A stretch of DNA of 64,000 bases from Stomorhina lunata. Its lineage: Eukaryota > Arthropoda > Insecta > Diptera > Rhiniidae. The position numbers and the translations under genes were made by a program. The stretch spans positions 17,624,489 through 17,688,488 of the forward strand of contig OW121742.1 in assembly GCA_933228675.1 (NCBI GenBank). The letters are read 5' to 3'. Positions 34,925-48,700 of this stretch are shown here, one piece after another; position 1 is the first letter of the stretch, and each line of letters starts with the position of its first letter. The notes below the pieces were generated by a model. It saw only the letters and a list, made by a program, of their open reading frames with translations, made no database searches and had not been told where the DNA came from.

Positions 34925-36830
34925 AAAATATTTGATAAAAATTTTACTAAAGAAAAATTTTTAAAAAAATTTTACTAAAGAAAAATTTTTAACAAAATTT
35001 TACAAAAGAAAAATTTTTAACAAAATTTTAATAAAGAAAAATTTTTAACAAAATTTTACTAAAGAAAAATTTTTAACAAAATTTTTCTAAAGAAAAATTT
35101 TGATCAAAATTTTACTAAAAAAAATTTTTGAACAAAATTTTACTAAAGAAAAATTTTTAACAAAATTTTACTAAAAAAAAAATTTTAACAAAATTTTACT
35201 AAAGAAAAATTTTTAACAAAATTTTACTAAAGAAAAAATTTTTAAAAAATTTTACCAAAGAAAAATTTTTAACAAAATTTTACTAAACAAAAATTTTTAA
35301 CAAAATTTTACTAAAAAAAATTTTTAACAAAATTTTACTAAAGAAAAATTTTTAACAAAATTTTACTAAAGAAAAATTTTTAACAAAATTTGACTTAAGA
35401 AAAATTTTTAACAAAATTTTACTTAAGAAAAATTTTAATCAAAATTTTACTAAAGACAAATTTTGATCAAAATTTTACTAAAAACAAATTTTGATCAAAA
35501 TTTTACTAAAGACAAATTTTGATCAAAATTTTACTAAAGAAAAATTTTGATCAAAATTTTACTAAAGAAAAATTTTGATCAAAATTTTACTAAAGACAAA
35601 TTTTGATCAAAATTTTACTAAAGACAAATTTTGATCAAAATTTTAGTAAAGACAAATTTTGATCAAAATTTTACTAAAGACAAATTTTGATCAAAATTTT
35701 ACTAAAGACAAATTTTGATCAAAATTTTACTAAAGACAAATTTTGATCAAAATTTTACTAAAGAAAAATTTTGATCAAAATTTTACTAAAGAACAAAATT
35801 TTTAGTAAAATTTTGATCAAAATTTGTCTTTAGTAAAATTTTGATCAAAATTTTTCTTTAGTAAAATTTTGATCAAAATTTTTCTTTAGTAAAATTTTGA
35901 TCAAAATTTGTCTTTAGTAAAATTTTGATCAAAATTTTTCTTTAGTAAATTTTGATCAAAATTTTTCTTTAGTAAAATTTTGATCAAAATTTTTCTTTAG
36001 TAAAATTTTGATCAAAATTTTTCTTTAGTAAAATTTTGATCAAAATTTTTCTTTAGTAAAATTTTGATCAAAATTTTTCTTTAGTAAAATTTTGATCAAA
36101 ATTTTTCTTTAGTAAAATTTTGATCAAAATTTTTCTTTAGTAAAATTTTGATCAAAATTTTTCTTTAGTAAAATTTTGATCAAAATTTTTCTTTAGTAAA
36201 ATTTTGATCAAAATTTTTCTTTAGTAAAATTTTGATCAAAATTTTTCTTTAGTAAAATTTTGATCAAAATTTTTCTTTAGTAAAATTTTGATCAAAATTT
36301 TTCTTTAGTAAAATTTTGATCAAAATTTTTCTTTAATAAAATTTTGACCAACATTTTTCTTTAGTAAAATTTTGACCAGAATTTTTCTTTAGTAAAATTT
36401 TGACCAAAATTTTTCTTTAGTAAAATTTTGATCAAAATTTTTCTTTAGTAAAATTTTGATCAAAATTTTTCTTTAGTAAAATTTTGATTAAAATTTTGAT
36501 CAAAATTTTTCTTTAGTAAAATTTGGATCAAAATTTGTCTTTAGTAAAATTTTGATCAAAATTTGTCTTTAGTAAAATTTTGATCAAAATTCGTCTTTAA
36601 TAAAATTTTAATCAAAATTTTTCTTTAGTAAAATTTTGATCAAAAATTTTTTTGTAAAATTTTGATCAAATTTTTTTTTTTTTTAAATTTTGATCAAAAT
36701 TATTCTTTATTAAAATTTTAACCAAAAATTGCCTTTAGCAAAATTTCGAATTAAAATGTGTCTTTTGTAAAGTTTTGATCAAAATTTTTCTTAAGTAAAT
36801 TTTTTATCAAAATGTCTCTAAGCTCCCATT
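34925..36830. repeat. Family D satellite, 28-bp monomer, inverted pair of arrays
   Basis: Left block (34925 to about 35795) reads TTTTACTAAAGAAAAATTTT. In its first ~500 bp the linker is TTTTTAACAAAATTTT; from about 35430 it becomes the palindromic ATTTTGATCAAAAT. At about 35790-35805 the orientation flips and the right block runs as TTTTTCTTTAGTAAAATTTT with the same GATC core to about 36830. GACAAATTTT versus GAAAAATTTT units are mixed. Right-hand copies decay after 36330. Confidence 0.95.
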
Positions 36831-37805
36831 TTCATTTAACTTAAGATTTTATCGATATTTGTTACACTAAACAAGTACAAGACATAGGACAAATTGCATC
36901 CAAAACTTAACCATTTAGTATCCACAGAATGGATTTCATCTGTAAAATCCATCAAAATTAAGAAAAGCCATCAACAAAATTAACAAAACACAACCAAACA
37001 AAAATGTACTAAAAATTTGGAGTAAAACTTCATCATTTGGGTATTAAACAAAGCGGCAAAAAAGCTTTTGATCTGATTTATTTCTGGAAATGAATAAATT
37101 TCATTTTTGGAGCATAACTGATGACTCAGTGACTGACTGGATGGATGCTTAAATGTTGAACCCCACAACAATCAACAAACTTACACATCATCTCATCAAG
37201 CAAAGTCACATATAACTCCACTCCAGCCGTCAGTGTAAATGATGAGGACAAAAAGGAGAACATAATCAACGAAATAGGGAAATTAAAATATGGAACAACT
37301 GTATCATGGAGGAGGTGATATTGCACTTTAATTCATAACATGCGTTACAAAATCTGTTTCATTTTGTTTCTTTTTTTTTTTTTGGGAGTTGCAGTAGGTT
37401 TAAATATATTTTGGAAATTGTGCTTTTATGAGGGCACATCCAAAAATGAAAAACTGTATAAAGTGCATTTTTTTTGTTTAGGTCTTTGTGTCCGTCTGTC
37501 TATGCTTTTAATATTTTAAGAGGGCGTTCGTTTATGGAGGAATTTGTCGCTGGAGCATGTTGTTAAACATGTGTTAAGGAAAATTTATTTATTTAGTTTG
37601 AGTGGATTTTTATTTTCCTTTTTCTTTTTTTTTACAGAAATAATCAACGAAATGGGGGAACATTTTTGTTTGCTCTTGTTGTACTTTGGCATTTGTTTGA
37701 GTGTCACAATTTAAAATGAGTCTGGAAAAATGTTTAATGAAATTTGATAGAAGTATTTTTTTTCTTTTGGAAAAAGTAATTAATTTTGAATATTTTCTTC
37801 TTTAA
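36831..37805. other. Intergenic sequence, nothing recognised
   Basis: No supported gene. Minus-strand ORFs at 36980-37171 and 37126-37326 have no recognised family or splice context. Confidence 0.5.
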
Positions 37806-37809
37806 AAAA

Positions 37810-38715
37810 AGATAATTTTAGTAAAATTTTCATTTAAGTAAAATTTTGATCAAAATATCACTTTTGTAAAAATTTGATCAAAATATCACTTTAGTAAAAT
37901 TTTTGATCAAAATTTTACTAAAGAAAAATTTTACTAAAGAATTATATTGATCAAAATGTTATTAAGGAAAAATTTTGATCAAAATTTTACTAAAGAAAAA
38001 TTTTGATCAAAATTTTACTAAAGAAAAATTTTGATCAAAATTTTACTAAAGAAAAATTTTGATCAAAATTTTACTAAAGAAAAATTTTGATCAAAATTTT
38101 ACTAAAGAAAAATTTTGATCAAAATTTTACTAAAGAAAAATTTTGATCAAAATTTTACTAAAGAAAAATTTTGATCAAAATTTTACTAAAGACAAATTTT
38201 GATCAAAATTTCACAAAAGACAAATTTTGATCAAAATTTCACAAAAGACAAATTTTGATCAAAATTTTACTAAAGACAAAATTTGATCAAAATTTTACTA
38301 AAGAAAAATTTTGATCAAAATTTTACTAAAAACAAATTTTGATCAAAATTTCACAAAAGACAAATTTTGATCAAAATTTCACAAAAGACAAATTTTGATC
38401 AAAATTTCACAAAAGACAAATTTTGATCAAAATTTTACTAAAGACAAAATTTGATCAAAATTTTACTAAAGAAAAATTTTGATCAAAATTTTACTAAAAA
38501 CAAATTTTGATCAAAATTTTACTAAAGACAAATTTTGATCAAAATTTTACTAAAGACAAATTTTGATCAAAATTTTACTAAAGACAACTTTTGATCAAAA
38601 TTTTACTAAAGACAACTTTTGATCAAAATTTTACTAAAGACAAATTTTGATCAAAATTTTACTAAAGACAAATTTTGATCGAAATTTTACTAAAGAAAAA
38701 TTTTGATCAAAATCA
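37810..38715. repeat. Family D satellite, second locus
   Basis: A short decayed stretch in reverse orientation (37810-37905) is followed by about 29 forward units to 38715. A variant run (TCACAAAAGACAAATTTTGA) appears at about 38205-38250 and again at about 38348-38410, flanked by the same neighbours, so part of the array has been copied within itself. Confidence 0.94.
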
Positions 38716-39785
38716 AACTAACATTTCTTAGATTTATAAAAAAATCCAATTTTTAGTACTTGATAAAACTTTTTATACAAAAAACCTGCTTAAGTTCAAT
38801 TGAACAACTTTGGAATTTCCCAGTCCTTCTTAGCAAATTTCCATGAAATGTAATGAATCAAATAAATATTTACATTTCATATGAAACTTAAAGATACAAT
38901 TACAAGATACACAAAAGTTCGTAAATACTTCCAGTAGCATTTAAAAATAACAATAATAAAATTCCACATTTTATTTATTCTTCAGTTTCTTTTTTTTACT
39001 AATTTTAGATGTAAATAATTTCTTTGCTAGTTGAGATATTTATGTTTATTTGTGCGTGTAAGAAGAGTTCTTTAAATAATTTAAATTTTTATCAATTTAG
39101 CATAACAATTGAGTTGATACACCAACGTCAGCGTCATTGAGATCGTCATTCTACACCATTTCCAGTTGTAAATGAGAAAAGTGAAATTGAAAGGGAGAAT
39201 TTACATCTGGGTAGATTGAGAGAGGGCATGTATGATATGTAGATGGACGATGTTTTCATTCAGACAGTTGTGGACCCATTAAGACAGGGAACGTTCTAAC
39301 AAACCCGAAGCCCGATTGTTCTTTATATTTAATTATAATTTGAAAATAAAAATTCTTATTCCAAATGGTGTACACATTTAAAACGTTTATGAATTGTTTA
39401 TGTTTATCAGTTGTAGAAAAATACTTATCATTTCTTTTTCAGTTCCTTAAAATATTACAAATACGATAAATGCCACAGAATAATTTTAAGGGACAGAATA
39501 TACGTAAGACACCCACATACAGTAGCTTCATAGTGATGCATCTTTGAAAGAAATATAGCAGAAGATGCATAATTGGTTAACAATTGTACAACAATTGCAA
39601 AGAATTTTATTTAAGTTCGTTTAAGTTAAATAAACAATTTGATAAAAGAAGACATAGACATACGGACGGACTAATTAGTGATGAAGGAGCAGCTAAACGG
39701 ACGCAATAAACGAACATTTAAATGATGATGGAATGTAATAATTCGTTGATTTTATCATTGAAACAATTTTGGAATTCAACAAATT
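38716..39785. other. Intergenic sequence, nothing recognised
   Basis: No supported gene, RNA or mobile element end. Confidence 0.55.
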
Positions 39786-39789
39786 TGAC

Positions 39790-42605
39790 ATAGGGAAATT
39801 TTATTCAAAATTTTACAAAAGAATAATTTTGATCAAAATTGTACTAAAGTGAAATTTTGATCAAAATTTTACTAAAGTGAAATTTTAATCAAAATTTTAC
39901 TAAAGTGAAATTTTAATCAAAATTTTACTTAAGTGAAATTTTGATCAAAATTTTACTAAAGTGAAATTTTGATCAAAATTTTACTAAAGTGAAATTTTGA
40001 TCAAAATTTTACTAAAGTGAAAATTTGATCAAAATTTTACTAAAGTGAAATTTTGATAAACATTTTTTTTAGTAAAATTTTGATCAAAATTTTTCCTTAA
40101 TAAAATTTTGATCAATATAATTCTTAAGTAAAATTTTTATCAAAATTTTTCTTTAGTAAAATTTTGATCAAAATTTGTCTTAAGTAAAATTTTGATCAAA
40201 ATTTGTCTTAAGTAAAATTTTGATCAAAATTTTTCTTCAGTAATATTTTGATCAAAATTTTTCTTTAGTAAAATTTTTATCAAAATTTTTCTTTAGTAAA
40301 ATTTTTATCAAAATTTTTCTTTAGTAAAATTTTTATCAAAATTTTTCTTTAGTAAAATTTTGATAAAAATTTTACTAAAGAAAAATTTTGATCAAAATAT
40401 TACTGAAGAAAAATTTTGATCAAAACTTTACTTAAGACAAATTTTGATCAAAATTTTACTTAAGACAAATTTTGATCAAAATTTTACTAAAGAAAAATTT
40501 TACTAAAGAATTATATTGATCAAAATGTTATTAAGGAAAAATTTTGATCAAAATTTGTGTTAAGTAAAATTTTGATCAAAATTTGTGTTAAGTAAAATTT
40601 TGATCAAAATTTGTGTTAAGTAAAATTTTGATCAAAATTTTTCTTTAGTAAAATTTTGATCAAAATTTTTCTTTAGTAAAATTTTGATCAAAATTTTTCT
40701 TTAGTAAAATTTTGATCAAAATTTTTCTTTAGTAAAATTTTGATCAAAATTTTTCTTTAGTAAAATTTTGATCAAAATTTTTCTTTAGTAAAATTTTGAT
40801 CAAAATTTTTCTTTAGTAAAATTTTGATCAAAATTTTTCTTTAGTAAAATTTTGATCAAAATTTTTCTTTAGTAAAATTTTGATCAAAATTTTTCTTTAG
40901 TAAAATTTTGATCAAAATTTTTCTTTAGTAAAATTTTGATCAAAATTTTTCTTTAGTAAAATTTTGATCAAAATTTTTCTTTAGTAAAATTTTGATCAGA
41001 ATTTTTCTTTAGTAAAATTTTGATCAAAATTTTTCTTTAGTAAAATTTTGATCAAAATTTTTCTTTAGTAAAATTTTGATCAAAATTTTTCTTTAGTAAA
41101 ATTTTGATCAAAATTTTTCTTTAGTAAAATTTTGATCAAAATTTTTCTTTAGTAAAATTTTGATCAAAATTTTTCTTTAGTAAAATTTTGATCAAAATTT
41201 TTCTTTAGTAAAATTTTGATCAAAATTTTTCTTTAGTAAAATTTTGATCAAAATTTTTCTTTAGTAAAATTTTGATCAAAATTTTTCTTTAGTAAAATTT
41301 TGATCAAAATTTTTCTTTAGTAAAATTTTGATCAAAATTTTTCTTTAGTAAAATTTTGATCAAAATTTTTCTTTAGTAAAATTTTGATCAAAATTTTTCT
41401 TTAGTAAAATTTTGATCAAAATTTTTCTTTAGTAAAATTTTGATCAAAATTTTTCTTTAGTAAAATTTTGATCAAAATTTTTCTTTAGTAAACTTTTGAT
41501 CAAAATTTTTCTTTAGTAAAATTTTGATCAAAATTTTTCTTTAGTAAAATTTTGATCAAAATTTTTCTTTAGTAAAATTTTGATCAAAATTTTTCTTTAG
41601 TAAAATTTTGATCAAAATTTTTCTTTAGTAAAATTTTGATCAAAATTCGTCTTTAATAAAATTTTAATCAAAATTTTTCTTTAGTAAAATTTTGATCAAA
41701 ATTTTTCTTTAGTAAAATTTTGATCAAAATTTTTCTTTAGTAAAATTTTGATCAAAATTTTTCTTTAGTAAAATTTTGATCAAAATTTTTCTTTAGTAAA
41801 ATTTTGATCAAAATTTTTCTTTAGTAAAATTTTGATCAAAATTTTTCTTTAGTAAAATTTTGATCAAAATTTTTCTTTAGTAAAATTTTGATCAAAATTT
41901 TTCTTTAGTAAAATTTTGATAAAAATTTTTCTTTAGTAAATTTTTGATCAAAATTTTTCTTTAGTAAAATTTTGATCAAAATTTTTCTTTAGTAAAATTT
42001 TGATCAAAATTTTTCTTTAGTAAAATTTTGATCAAAATTTTTCTTTAGTAAAATTTTGATCAAAATTTTTCTTTAGTAAAATTTTGATCAAAATTTTTCT
42101 TTAGTAAAACTTTTATCAAAATTTTTCTTTAGTAAAATTTTGATCAAAATTTTTCTTTAGTAAAATTTTGATCAAAATTTTTCTTTAGTAAAATTTTTCT
42201 TTAGTAAAATTTTTATCAAAATTTTTCTTTAGTAAAACTTTTATCAAAATTTTTCTTTAGTAAAATTTTGATCAAAATTTTTCTTTAGTAAAATTTTGAT
42301 CAAAATTTTTCTTTAGTAAAATTTTGATCAAAATTTTTCTTTAGTAAAATTTTGATCAAAATTTTTCTTTAGTAAAATTTTGATCAAAATTTTTCTTTAG
42401 TAAAATTTTGATAAAAATTTTTCTTTAGTAAATTTTTGATCAAAATTTTTCTTTAGTAAAATTTTGATCAAAATTTTTCTTTAGTAAAATTTTGATCAAA
42501 ATTTTTCTTTAGTAAAATTTTGATCAAAATTTGTCTTATATAAAATTTTGAGCAAAATTTGTCTTAAATAAAATTTTGATCAAAATTTGTCTTAAATAAT
42601 TTATA
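39790..42605. repeat. Family D satellite, third locus, with several orientation switches
   Basis: Forward units with the GTGAAATTTTGATC variant run to about 40060. Reverse units follow at 40065-40365, forward again at 40365-40535, then about 73 reverse units at 40545-42605. The long reverse block is highly uniform (TTTTTCTTTAGTAAAATTTT plus GATC core), with sporadic TTTTTATCAAAA units. The segment around 42210-42440 repeats the variant order seen at 41890-42120 (GATAAAAATTTT, TAAATTTTTGATC, AACTTTTATC). Confidence 0.95.
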
Positions 42606-42978
42606 AATTTATTTAATTTATAAATTTATATTTAATTTGTAAGTTTAAAATTAAATTTACGCCAATTAATTATGTTTTCTTAATTAATTTAATACATTCT
42701 ATATCTGATAATCCTATTTAGATGGTATGATTGAATAAATGATTTCATATTCGTAAATGGGCTAGGAAGTGTCTGTCAGAAGATGTGGAATCGTTATAGC
42801 AAAATAAGTAGATAAATATGTAAATGTTAATGGGAAAATCAATTAATATTCAATACAAATACGTTGGCAGACATATTCATTCATCATCAGTAAATATTGA
42901 TATAATAAGTAAATTGAATTTATTAAATGTATAAAATTTTATTTTAATTTATAAATTTTAGTGAAAATTTCTTAAAAA
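42606..42978. other. AT-rich spacer, nothing recognised
   Basis: TTTAATTTATAAATTTA-type low-complexity sequence at the start, then unique-looking DNA. Confidence 0.5.
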
Positions 42979-42979
42979 A

Positions 42980-43390
42980 AAAACAAGAAAATGGAGTCAT
43001 AATGAATTAAGCACGTTATAATGAGATTATAACGTATTAAAACGCTATTATAATATATTGCAAAGCTTTATAGTGCAGTTATAATATATTATAGCTCATT
43101 ATAATGCTCATATATTATATTAAAATATATTATAACGCTGTTATAATGTATTATAATCCAATTAAGATGTATTATAATTCATTAAAATGAATTGTAACGC
43201 ATTTTATTCTATACGAGCTCATTATAACGCGATTATAATGTATTCTAACACGTTATAATGCTATTATAATGCAGTTATAATGTATTATAACACATTTTAA
43301 TGCACTAATAATGCACTATAACGCATTAGAATGCTATTATATTGTATTATAATTCATTAAAACGCTGTTATAAGGTATTATATTAATCTA
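42980..43390. repeat. Family H: degenerate ATTATAAT/AACGC repeat, first locus
   Basis: CATTATAA, GCGATTATAATG, TGTATTATAACG and similar words follow one another with irregular spacing. GCATTATAATGC-type dyads are common. A related stretch lies in intron 7 of the DDX54 gene (46690-47420). Confidence 0.8.
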
Positions 43391-43930
43391 AAACACTTAT
43401 TTATTCTAAACACACCAAAATTAATAAATAAAACTTTATAATAATTGAACAAATAACGCCTTTAGATGCTGATGATGCAAAATGTAAATAATAAAAAACT
43501 TTACGATTCAATTGAAATGCGAGCATGCCGTTCCAATCCAAACGTGTTGGAATTTGAAAAATTTCATTGATTATGCGTAAAAATAGCAAATATTTCATTA
43601 ATGATAAATACCGAAAAAAATAGAAGTGAGGAGGAGAAATACAATGCTGAGATTTTGTAACACAATGAAAAATATTTAAAAAGTGCTTGAGTTTGTTTAG
43701 ATTAGAACATTTTTTATTGTAAACAGCAGAAAAGTGTTGATAGTTTAATTAATACAATCAACATTTAGGTTTTCAATACAAATTTGAAATTGCTAATCGA
43801 AGAACACTGTTTATTTGAGAAATTGAAAATGAAACAAATTGGACAAAGCATTTACAAGTTTATAATTAACCAAAGGGTTTCATGCTAAAAATAGGGCAAT
43901 ATCTCTTAAAGATTTTTAAAATTAGACCAT
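43391..43930. other. Intergenic sequence, nothing recognised
   Basis: No supported gene; the minus-strand ORF at 43401-43598 has no recognised features. Confidence 0.5.
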
Positions 43931-43934
43931 TTTT

Positions 43935-45340
43935 AATTGAAATTCAGAAATATTCAATTGAAATTGAGAATATTCAATTGGAATTGAAAATATTCAATTG
44001 AAATTGAAAAATTTTCAATTGAAATTGAGAATTTTCATTTGAAATTGAGAAATTTTCAATTAAAATTGAGAAAACCCAAATTGAAAATAAGAAACATTCA
44101 ATTGAAATTGAGAAATTTTTAATTAAAATCAGAAATTTTCAATTGAAATTGAGAATTTTTAAATTTAAATTGAGAATTTTTCAATTGAACTTGAGAAAAG
44201 TCCAATTGAAAATAAGGTTGAATTTTTTAATTGAAATTGAGAAATTTTCAATCGAAAATGAGAAGTTTGCAATTGAAAATGAGAAATTTTCAATTGAAAA
44301 TGAGAAATTTTCAATTGAAAATGAGAAATTTTCAGTTAAAAAAAGAGAAATTTTCAATTGAAAATGAGAAATTTTCAATTGAAAATGAGAAATTTTCAAT
44401 TGAAAATGAGAAATTTTCAATTGAAAATGAGAAATTTTCAATTGAAAATGAGAAATTTTCAATTGAAAATGAGAAATTTTCAATTGAAAATGAGAAATTT
44501 TCAATTGAAAATGAGAAATTTTCAATTGAAAATGAGAAATTTTCAATTGAAAATGAGAAATTTTCAATTGAAAATGAGAAATTTTCAATTGAAAATGAGA
44601 AATTTTCAATTGAAAATGAGAAATTTTCAATTGAAAATGAAAAATTTTCAATTGAAGTCAAGAATTTTAGAATTGAAATTGAGAAAATTTAATTTCAATT
44701 ATAAAATTGTCAACTTCAATTGAAAATTTCTTATTTTCAATAGAAAATTTCTCATTTTAAATTAAAAATTTCTCATTTTCAATTGAAAATTTCTCAATTT
44801 AGAAATTTAACCTAATTTTTAATTGGGCTTTTTTTAATTTCAATTGAAAAATTCCCAATTTCAATTCTAAAATTCTCAATTTCAATAGAATTTCTCATTT
44901 TCAATTATGATTTTCTCAATTTTAATTTAAATAAATTCTAATTTTCAATTGAAAAACTCTCAATTTCAATTGAAAATTTCACAATTTCACTTTCAACTAA
45001 AAATTCTCAATTTCAATTGAAAAAAAAAAAAACATTTCAATTTAGAAATTGAACCTCATTTTTAATTGGGCTTTTCCTAATTTCAATTGAAAAATTCGCA
45101 ATTTCAATTCAAAATTCTCAATTGCAATTGAAAATTTCTCATTTTCAATTATGATTTTCTCAATTTCAATTTACAAATTTTTATTTTCAATTGAAAAATT
45201 GTCAATTTCAGTTTACAAATTCTCATTTTCAATTGAAAATTTCTCAATTTCAACTGAAAATTAGTTCAATTAAAATTTCTCAATTTCAATTGAAAATTTC
45301 TCAATTTAATTTGAAAATTTATCAATTACAATTGAAATTG
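43935..45340. repeat. Family G satellite, 21-bp monomer, homogeneous core and inverted flank
   Basis: Core 44240-44650 consists of about 19 copies of a 21-bp unit: the perfect palindrome ATTTTCAATTGAAAAT plus GAGAA. The left flank (43935-44240) is a diverged version in the same sense. From about 44700 the sense reverses (AAATTTCTCATTTTCAATTG) and decays to 45340, with one ~220-bp segment copied (AACCTAATTTTTAATTGGGC near 44809 and AACCTCATTTTTAATTGGGC near 45051). Because 21 is a multiple of 3, ORFs of 109-156 codons are open on both strands; they are artefacts of the repeat. Confidence 0.94.
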
Positions 45341-45678
45341 GTGTAGTTTCTTCATAAATTTTATTTAAACAAAATAAGATTCCAATACGATTTAACAATT
45401 TTCTAATTGTAAATGGTGTTCCCATTACAAAAATGCTGAGACCTAAAAAAATTTAATAAAATTAATTTTATAGAACATTTTCATTAATCATGATCATTTG
45501 TTCATATGATAATAACAATTAAAACAACATTACAAAACTAAATAGTTCTAAAAAAAGGCTTTAATTAAATATTCCATTGATCTTTCACAAAGATTGCAAT
45601 TTATTTTAAACTTAAACAAAGTAAAGAAAAAGTCTTAAAACGTATTTATAGTTTTCTATTGATTTATATTTCTTTCTT

Positions 45679-45684
45679 TTTATT
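45679..45684 (-). promoter_or_regulatory. Candidate polyadenylation signal of the DDX54 gene
   Basis: AATAAA on the minus strand, about 70 bp past the helicase stop codon. A second AATAAA lies at 45600-45605. Cleavage sites cannot be seen from sequence. Confidence 0.45.
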
Positions 45685-45753
45685 ACACGCTTAAATAACA
45701 AATTTGTATAAAGTAATAATAACTAAAAAATTTAGAAAAGAAAACTAAAAAAT

Positions 45754-48700
45754 CTATTTCTTTTTGCCCTTACCACCAGCCTTGCCAGTCATACGAGGCC
45801 TCTGTGTTTTCCGCATACTACGTTTACGATTTTCAGCTTTGCGTTCTGTATTTTCGGCATTACGTTTTTTAATGAATTCCAAACGCATACGAGATTTAAC
45901 AATCTGATCGGGTGTACGCAACTCTTTAGCCAAGCCAGTGCCAGCTCTTTTCTTCTCCTCCACTTTGATATTGTGTCTGGCATGTCTGCTGACGGGATAA
46001 CGTTTTTCATGCGACAGAGGTTTAAAGCTTTCATCTTCACTGCCCACTTCTTTAGACAATTGTTCTTCGATTTTCGTCTTCTCTTTCCAGTTGGTGTAAC
46101 GACCAGTTTTGAATGAGGCTGGAATCCAGGCACCCGATTCTGTACGGATTTTTCCTGCTCTAGGATCTTGTACAGATACCATTTTCTTCTTTATACGATC
46201 CCATTTCTTGAGACCGGGCTTATGACGAACTTCATTAGTTTCCCGATCGATTACCGAAAATTCAGCATTCATGGCTTGTCTCTCAAAGTTATTGATAGCT
46301 AAACCATCTTCCGTATGTTTGTCGGCCGATTGGTAGGGTACAAAGTTTTCAGTATCTTTGACATTAAAGTTCTTGGATTTCTTTTGTCTTTTGGGTTTTT
46401 CTTTATACAGATCATCCATATTTTGAGGTCTTTTGGGAGCAAACACTTTTTTAAATGCTGTATTGATTTCCTCTTCATTGGCATCACTTTTTTTGGACTT
46501 CTGTTTGGTGGGAGGAGGTGGTTAAAAGTTTAGAATTATTTTCGGAATTGGTTGTCTTAAACACTATGATTAATTTGGAAAGAGTCGATATGTTAGGTAA
46601 TTTTTGGAATCTTAAAGCTTCGCATTTCTAAAAACTCATAAACGAAAAAAATGAAGCTATTACATGCTTATGATTCAAATTTTTCATACAAAATTCCTAT
46701 TTTTATAATTTTATCAATCGTACAACGAGATTATAATGTATTATAACGCAATATAAGTAATTAGATTATACTGTATTACAAGTCATTATATTGTTATTAT
46801 AATGTAGAATAACGTATTATAATGCGATTATAATGTAATTTAACGCATTATTATGAATTATGAGGCTTATGACGTTAGGCATTTATTAATCGATTATATG
46901 AAATTATAACGCATTATTATGTGATTATAATGAGATAATAATGTATTAAAACGCATTATGATACGATTATCATGTATTATAATATAATCCATTATTACGA
47001 ATGATAATGCGATTATAAGGTTTTATAACGTTTTATTATTCGATTATAAAGCATTATCATGCGATTATACTATATTTTTACTCATTATAATGTATTAAAA
47101 CGAATGATAATGCGATTATAATGTATTATAACGCATTATAAGGCGATTTTTATTCATTACAACGCATTATAATACGATTATATTGTATTAAATTGCTTTA
47201 TATTGCGATTTTATGCGATAACAACATATTAAAATGTGATTATAATATATTGTAACTCATTATAATGAAGTATACCGGATTATAAGTTATTATAACGCAT
47301 TGTAATGCTATCTAAACGTACTATAATGAATTATAATGCGAGTATAATGTATTATATCACATTATATGAATGAATAACCACATTATAACTCGATTATAAT
47401 GTATAATCACAAAATAACTCTATTATAATGGAAAGGGTTATTCATTTTGAGGTTTCAAAAGTGTAGGACTGAAATTCGACATCTGTCAAACTAAGTTGTT
47501 AAACCAAATTATTTCTTTTCTGTTTAAAGTCTGACATTGACGAAACTGGATCGCCAAAGTATCACACAACGCATAAATATTATCAAAACATATTACAAAA
47601 ATGGTGATTCTGCAATAGCCACGTATCGTGCTTTAAGAGGAGATTATGGTTTACATAACCGTCCAACTACGCAAGCAATTGGCAAAATTGTGAATAAATT
47701 TGAATTGATCATAAATTTGTATACATGTTTCAAATATGGTTTCAAAATTCTAACCCCAAAATTCCAATAATTAATTTTAATGATTTATGAATTGAATTAA
47801 ATTTAAATAATGAACAACAACTAACCTTCTTTCCTGATTTAACTTGTTCAGCCTGTTTTTCCACTTCCTTATCTAATTCATCCATTTTAGAACGATATTT
47901 CTCAATAACTTCAGAATGTTGAGAACGTTTTTGTTTCATAACCATAAAGGGGACAGATTTTTGGGTGTTATTTAATTCAAAAATGGTCTAAAACGGAAAA
48001 AGTAAGCAATACACATTAATAAAAAAATATATATCATTAAAGAAAAATAAAAGGAAACTTACATTATGTGGCTTAAAGTTACGCATTTTCAATAATAAAT
48101 CATGTTTTTGATTTTGTAAATCACGTTCCTCCTCAGTTATCTGTTCCAGGGTTTTTGAGCTTTTGATATCACTGGCAGCAGCTAATTTGGGCGTAGCATT
48201 AACAATATAATCCTCTAAAGGTTTTAAGGCAAAGAATTTAATTTTCTTAACTCTAGCATTAGAGTCAGTAGAGGCAACGGGACGAGAGGAAAGATATTTT
48301 TTATAAGCGTTTTCACTAGTACGCAAGACACCGCTCTGAAAGTATAAAACAAAAATTTAAAAACTTATAACTGCATGGTAAATGTCTTTTATAACTTACA
48401 ATATTTGTATTTTTCTTTATCTCAGTTACAGTTAAATGTTCTTCTTCTAGCAAATCTTGAGGCACTGTTCCAATGGCCGTTGAATCATTAATATCAAATT
48501 CACGATTCAAAAACAAATGTAAATCCAACATATGAGCTGTATCATCTGTAGAGAAAATCGAGTAAGCGGTACCAGTACGTCCGGCACGAGCACAACGACC
48601 CACACGATGTACAAATAACTTGGGTTTACCGGGAAAATGTAAATTTACTACATAATCCAAACTGGGTATATCAATACCACGGGCTGCTACATCTGTGACA

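Noticed and set aside
37126..37326. 66-codon minus-strand ORF with a hydrophobic stretch
   Set aside because: No family resemblance, no convincing splice partners and isolated among satellites; length is within chance expectation.
44181..44723. Overlapping ORFs of 109-156 codons on both strands
   Set aside because: All lie in the 21-bp family G satellite, open in several frames because the period is a multiple of three.
47988..48326. Start codon at 48326 as an independent small gene
   Set aside because: It is exon 6 of the helicase read through into an intron; GT-AG junctions join it in frame to the neighbours. The same applies to the other pieces within 45754-51344 and 55182-60204.
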